Notes under the pieces: generated by a model
The model's input: the letters and a program-made list of their open reading frames with translations, nothing else
The model's database searches: none
What the model was told of the DNA's origin: nothing
Translations under genes and position numbers: made by a program
Shown: positions 61,501 to 64,000 of the stretch, piece by piece
How positions within the stretch are numbered: position 1 is the first letter of the stretch
Layout of the letters: every line of letters begins with the position of its first letter
NCBI RefSeq assembly: GCF_041146795.1
Contig: NC_135176.1
Span: 25,801,786-25,865,785, forward strand
From: Maylandia zebra
Lineage: Eukaryota; Chordata; Actinopteri; Cichliformes; Cichlidae
Reading direction: 5' to 3'
DNA: 64,000 nt

Positions 61501-62916
61501 CTCTAGGTATAAACATGTAAAAAGTAATGCTATATTATTGGCTGGCATGCTTTGCAGGGATTCCAGTGTCCCAAAGTCAAAAATCATCAACTGGGAGCCA
61601 ACAGAGGAGTTTGTGAGGAACAGGCATGTGGTCAATAATGTCATGCAGACCATGCACATCATGGGGGACCTGGGCGCCAGTGGAAGGTAAGGGAGTCGGC
61701 TTTGTTCACACTTTTGATCTCTCATAAAAAATGCAGAAAAAGTTAGTCTTCATTTATTAGGCTTCACTTTCTTAGAACATGTAGTCTGTACTCTGTGTTG
61801 GTGACTTTGCTGTCTCTCAGATCAGAGAAATCCATTACCATTAGTATCCATTAGTATGCAGTGTAGGCCCTGCTTGTTTTAGCTTTTCGAGGGGCAGCTT
61901 GTCTTGCAGCACAAAGTGAAGGAGTTAGGAAAACTTTCAGTCTATCAGGCATTTTTCTTCTTGTTCTCCTATTACTAGGGTTGATTTATTCAGTGTTTCT
62001 TATGTGATTTTTCTGTTTGTGTTTTTTGTTTCCTCAGGCTGGGCCAGAAAGAAAATGAATGTTTGCTGGCAACTATAAAAACCGATGGCTGTGGAACAGT
62101 GATTGTAAAACCTGATTTTAACAAAGGCAAAGAGCCCTACAGGCAAGTCTTCAGCATCAGTGGAGATGCGTAGCTCAAGTTCTCACTGATAAATTATTAT
62201 TATGTTTGATACTAACTGAAAAGACAGCAAAAGATCATGTCAGAAGGTGATGAATTAAATGCAAAGCTGGTGTGATGTTTGTATTGTTGTGCAGGATTGT
62301 AACAGAGGGGGAGAGGAGAGAAGTCTGGCGTCTCACTGTTGAGAATGTATCGGCATGTATGAAACCTGAGGACAAGGTCAGGGAGCAGAACATGTACAAA
62401 GATGTGAGTTCATCTTCATGCTTATTTTTTCAGGCTTCAGAAAAAGTATAGTCAAATAACAGGTCTAATCACACAAATACATCTACCTTTCTCTCTTTGT
62501 AGCTGTACATAAGGCACAAGGAGTACTTAAATAGCCTCGTGGGACAGGACTTTGAAATGGTAAGACACCTAAGGTCAAAGGATATAGTCACAAATTGTCT
62601 TTGTTCTTACAAGATTTTATTCCTGTAGCCTCCTCTAGGTATTCTGCGTTACATGACGAATGGAGAGATAGGTGAGTAGAAATACTGTGCCCATTTTTAC
62701 AGATACTTTAGGAAACTAACAGACTTCATCATTCAAATGTCCTTTTTTTGTTCTTCTCTCTGCCCAGTCTCAGCTCAAGGCTTTGAATATGATAACTTGT
62801 ACATCCACTTCTTTATGGAACTGCCCAACAGTGAGTCACATGTGATACTTCCAGTATGCAGATGCACTGTGCACTTTATAATGAATTCATTGCATTTAAT
62901 TTGCCAATTCAGCCTA

Positions 62917-63001
<85 letters not shown>

Positions 63002-63973
63002 TAAGATTGGTCCAGCCGGCCATTCCAGTCTATGTCAGGGGTTACCCAGACCTGTCGGACTAAAACATTAGGGAAGGTGTGTATTGAAAAGAACTATTTG
63101 TTCAATATATTGACAGCATGGCTGTTTGATGAGATATGTTAAACTCTGTATGTTCTTTCGGCTAACAGGAAAACGTAGCTTTCTTTAGCTACCCCTTCCA
63201 CTTCGAGGCTTTCTACATGACCGAAAAAGAGAGTGACCGTTAGTATCAGTAACAGATAATTGTCTTTAGGTGATTCACTGTTTTAAAAGGTTAAACTGAC
63301 ACAAGTTTCTTGTTTCTAATTTCAGACTCAGTCCCACAGTGGCCAGTGCTCTACTTCAAGGTTCTTTCACTGGACTCCTGGCAGCGTTATCGAACTGAAG
63401 GCTATGGCTATCTGCTGTTTCCTGCTATGCCTGGTATGCTATGTGTACTGGAAAACTGATGGATTGAAATTGGGGGAAAAAATATATATTGATAATTTCT
63501 CATATTCTAAGATTACACATTCAGAATAAACGGAAGTCCCAAACCCAGTTCAGTTAATTTACCCTATATTATAAATAAGCATGCCCTATGTATGTAGCAT
63601 TTTTGCTTAGAAATGACTAAAATGAATAATCTTTGGTTAAGATGTCCTGTTCATCAAATTTAATCAGCCAAATGTTGGAGCTTAAGTTAACATTTAGAAA
63701 ATATATTTTTCCAATTATTAAAATTTTGCATTTTAAAATTTTTATTTCAGATAAAAATGTTTTGATTAGTTATAAAAATCACAACTTTTTATTGTCCTGC
63801 ATTATATGTTTTGTCTGCATTTATGTGTGTGCACGCCAGGTAAACACACGATGACATGTCACACATGGAGACCCCTTCAGATGGGGACGGTTTCTGCACT
63901 CAGGCGCTTCTTTATTGGAGGTTCTCCAGAGCTTGAGGACCACAGCTACGTCAGAATACCAGGGACATTCATG
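58546..63973 (+). CDS. mks1: MKS1, B9-domain ciliary transition-zone protein (partial, 15 exons)
   Basis: MKS1 is part of the MKS/tectonic-like complex at the ciliary transition zone; human loss causes Meckel syndrome. Exons: 58546-58622, 58870-58991, 59789-59841, 59971-60138, 61238-61335, 61558-61686, 62038-62142, 62295-62403, 62503-62559, 62629-62671, 62768-62830, 63006-63076, 63169-63238, 63326-63433, 63840-63973. They join in frame to 469 codons. Diagnostic stretches are [78 protein letters not shown] and [13 protein letters not shown]. The B9 domain spans roughly residues 290-440. The donor of exon 7 is GC instead of GT, and exon 12 follows an (ATT)n microsatellite. About 90 C-terminal residues lie beyond the right edge. 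The final exon end (ATG|GTGGGG at 63973) is the best in-phase choice but is not certain. Confidence 0.95.
60139..61237. other. MKS1 intron 4
   Basis: I see no exon, transposon or regulatory signal that I can support here. A short minisatellite-like stretch of 'gcagttcatagtgcaaat' type occurs around 60715-60790. Confidence 0.5.
62918..63002. repeat. (ATT)n microsatellite abutting an MKS1 acceptor
   Basis: About 28 ATT units end three bases before the AG (63004-63005) of MKS1 exon 12. Confidence 0.97.
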
Positions 63974-64000
63974 GTGGGGTCAAAACTCTGCAGAGGCTAT

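Noticed and set aside
62737-63071. Open frames of 108 and 71 codons with long runs of Y or L.
   Set aside because: The runs are translation of the (ATT)n microsatellite. The real MKS1 exons 11 and 12 lie on either side, and 12 is read in another frame.
1-64000. A new multi-gene defence, toxin or CRISPR-like system.
   Set aside because: All substantial coding sequence is explained by six known vertebrate genes and transposon remnants. There are no direct-repeat arrays with spacers and no gene clusters of prokaryotic type.

Overview
This window is nuclear DNA from a teleost fish, probably a percomorph; a cichlid would fit but I cannot prove it. The evidence is intron-rich vertebrate genes with clear human homologues, an L2-type LINE ending in a short ATTCTG array, Tc1-like and hAT DNA transposon remnants, a tRNA-Val-derived SINE, and many dispersed repeats of kinds common in fish. 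I see no bacterial genes, operons, CRISPR arrays or viral genes.

Layout from left to right:
- 1-3400: no confirmed exons, an hAT remnant at 1283-2534, and repeats.
- 3401-22140, minus strand: MYBBP1A. 24 coding exons were joined by hand and total 3264 bases, an unbroken 1088 codons. The 3' end lies outside the window. An intron holds a nested LINE pair.
- 24074-28895, minus strand: TBL2, complete, 7 exons, 441 residues.
- 32076-40724, minus strand: POM121, complete coding region, 13 exons, 1165 residues, with a 1476-base FG-repeat exon. Introns carry a SINE and a well-preserved hAT element.
- 42920-44718, minus strand: a G-protein-gated (Kir3-like) inward-rectifier potassium channel. It has 2 coding exons and 440 residues, and a likely 5' non-coding exon near 47.1 kb.
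- 48118-57294, minus strand: ZW10, complete, 16 exons, 766 residues.
- 58546-63973, plus strand: MKS1. 15 exons and 469 residues are visible, and the gene runs off the right edge. It is head to head with ZW10 across about 1.25 kb.

These genes do not form one pathway. MYBBP1A is a nucleolar transcription and rRNA regulator. TBL2 is an ER-membrane WD40 protein. POM121 anchors the nuclear pore. The Kir channel sets membrane potential. ZW10 acts at kinetochores and in Golgi-ER tethering. MKS1 belongs to the ciliary transition zone. TBL2 and POM121 both lie at human 7q11.23, so their closeness looks like old synteny. The other genes are on different human chromosomes.

I did not find a new multi-gene system. 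The most interesting points are in splicing and regulation. MKS1 uses a GC-AG intron with a consensus donor. Two different genes place a 3' splice site directly against a microsatellite: (ATT)n in MKS1 and (GT)n in MYBBP1A. A sequence matching the RFX X-box consensus lies 212 bases upstream of the MKS1 start codon. The Kir channel has an arginine where relatives have a small residue beside the selectivity filter. Exon coordinates come from reading splice sites and checking that reading frames join; there is no transcript evidence.
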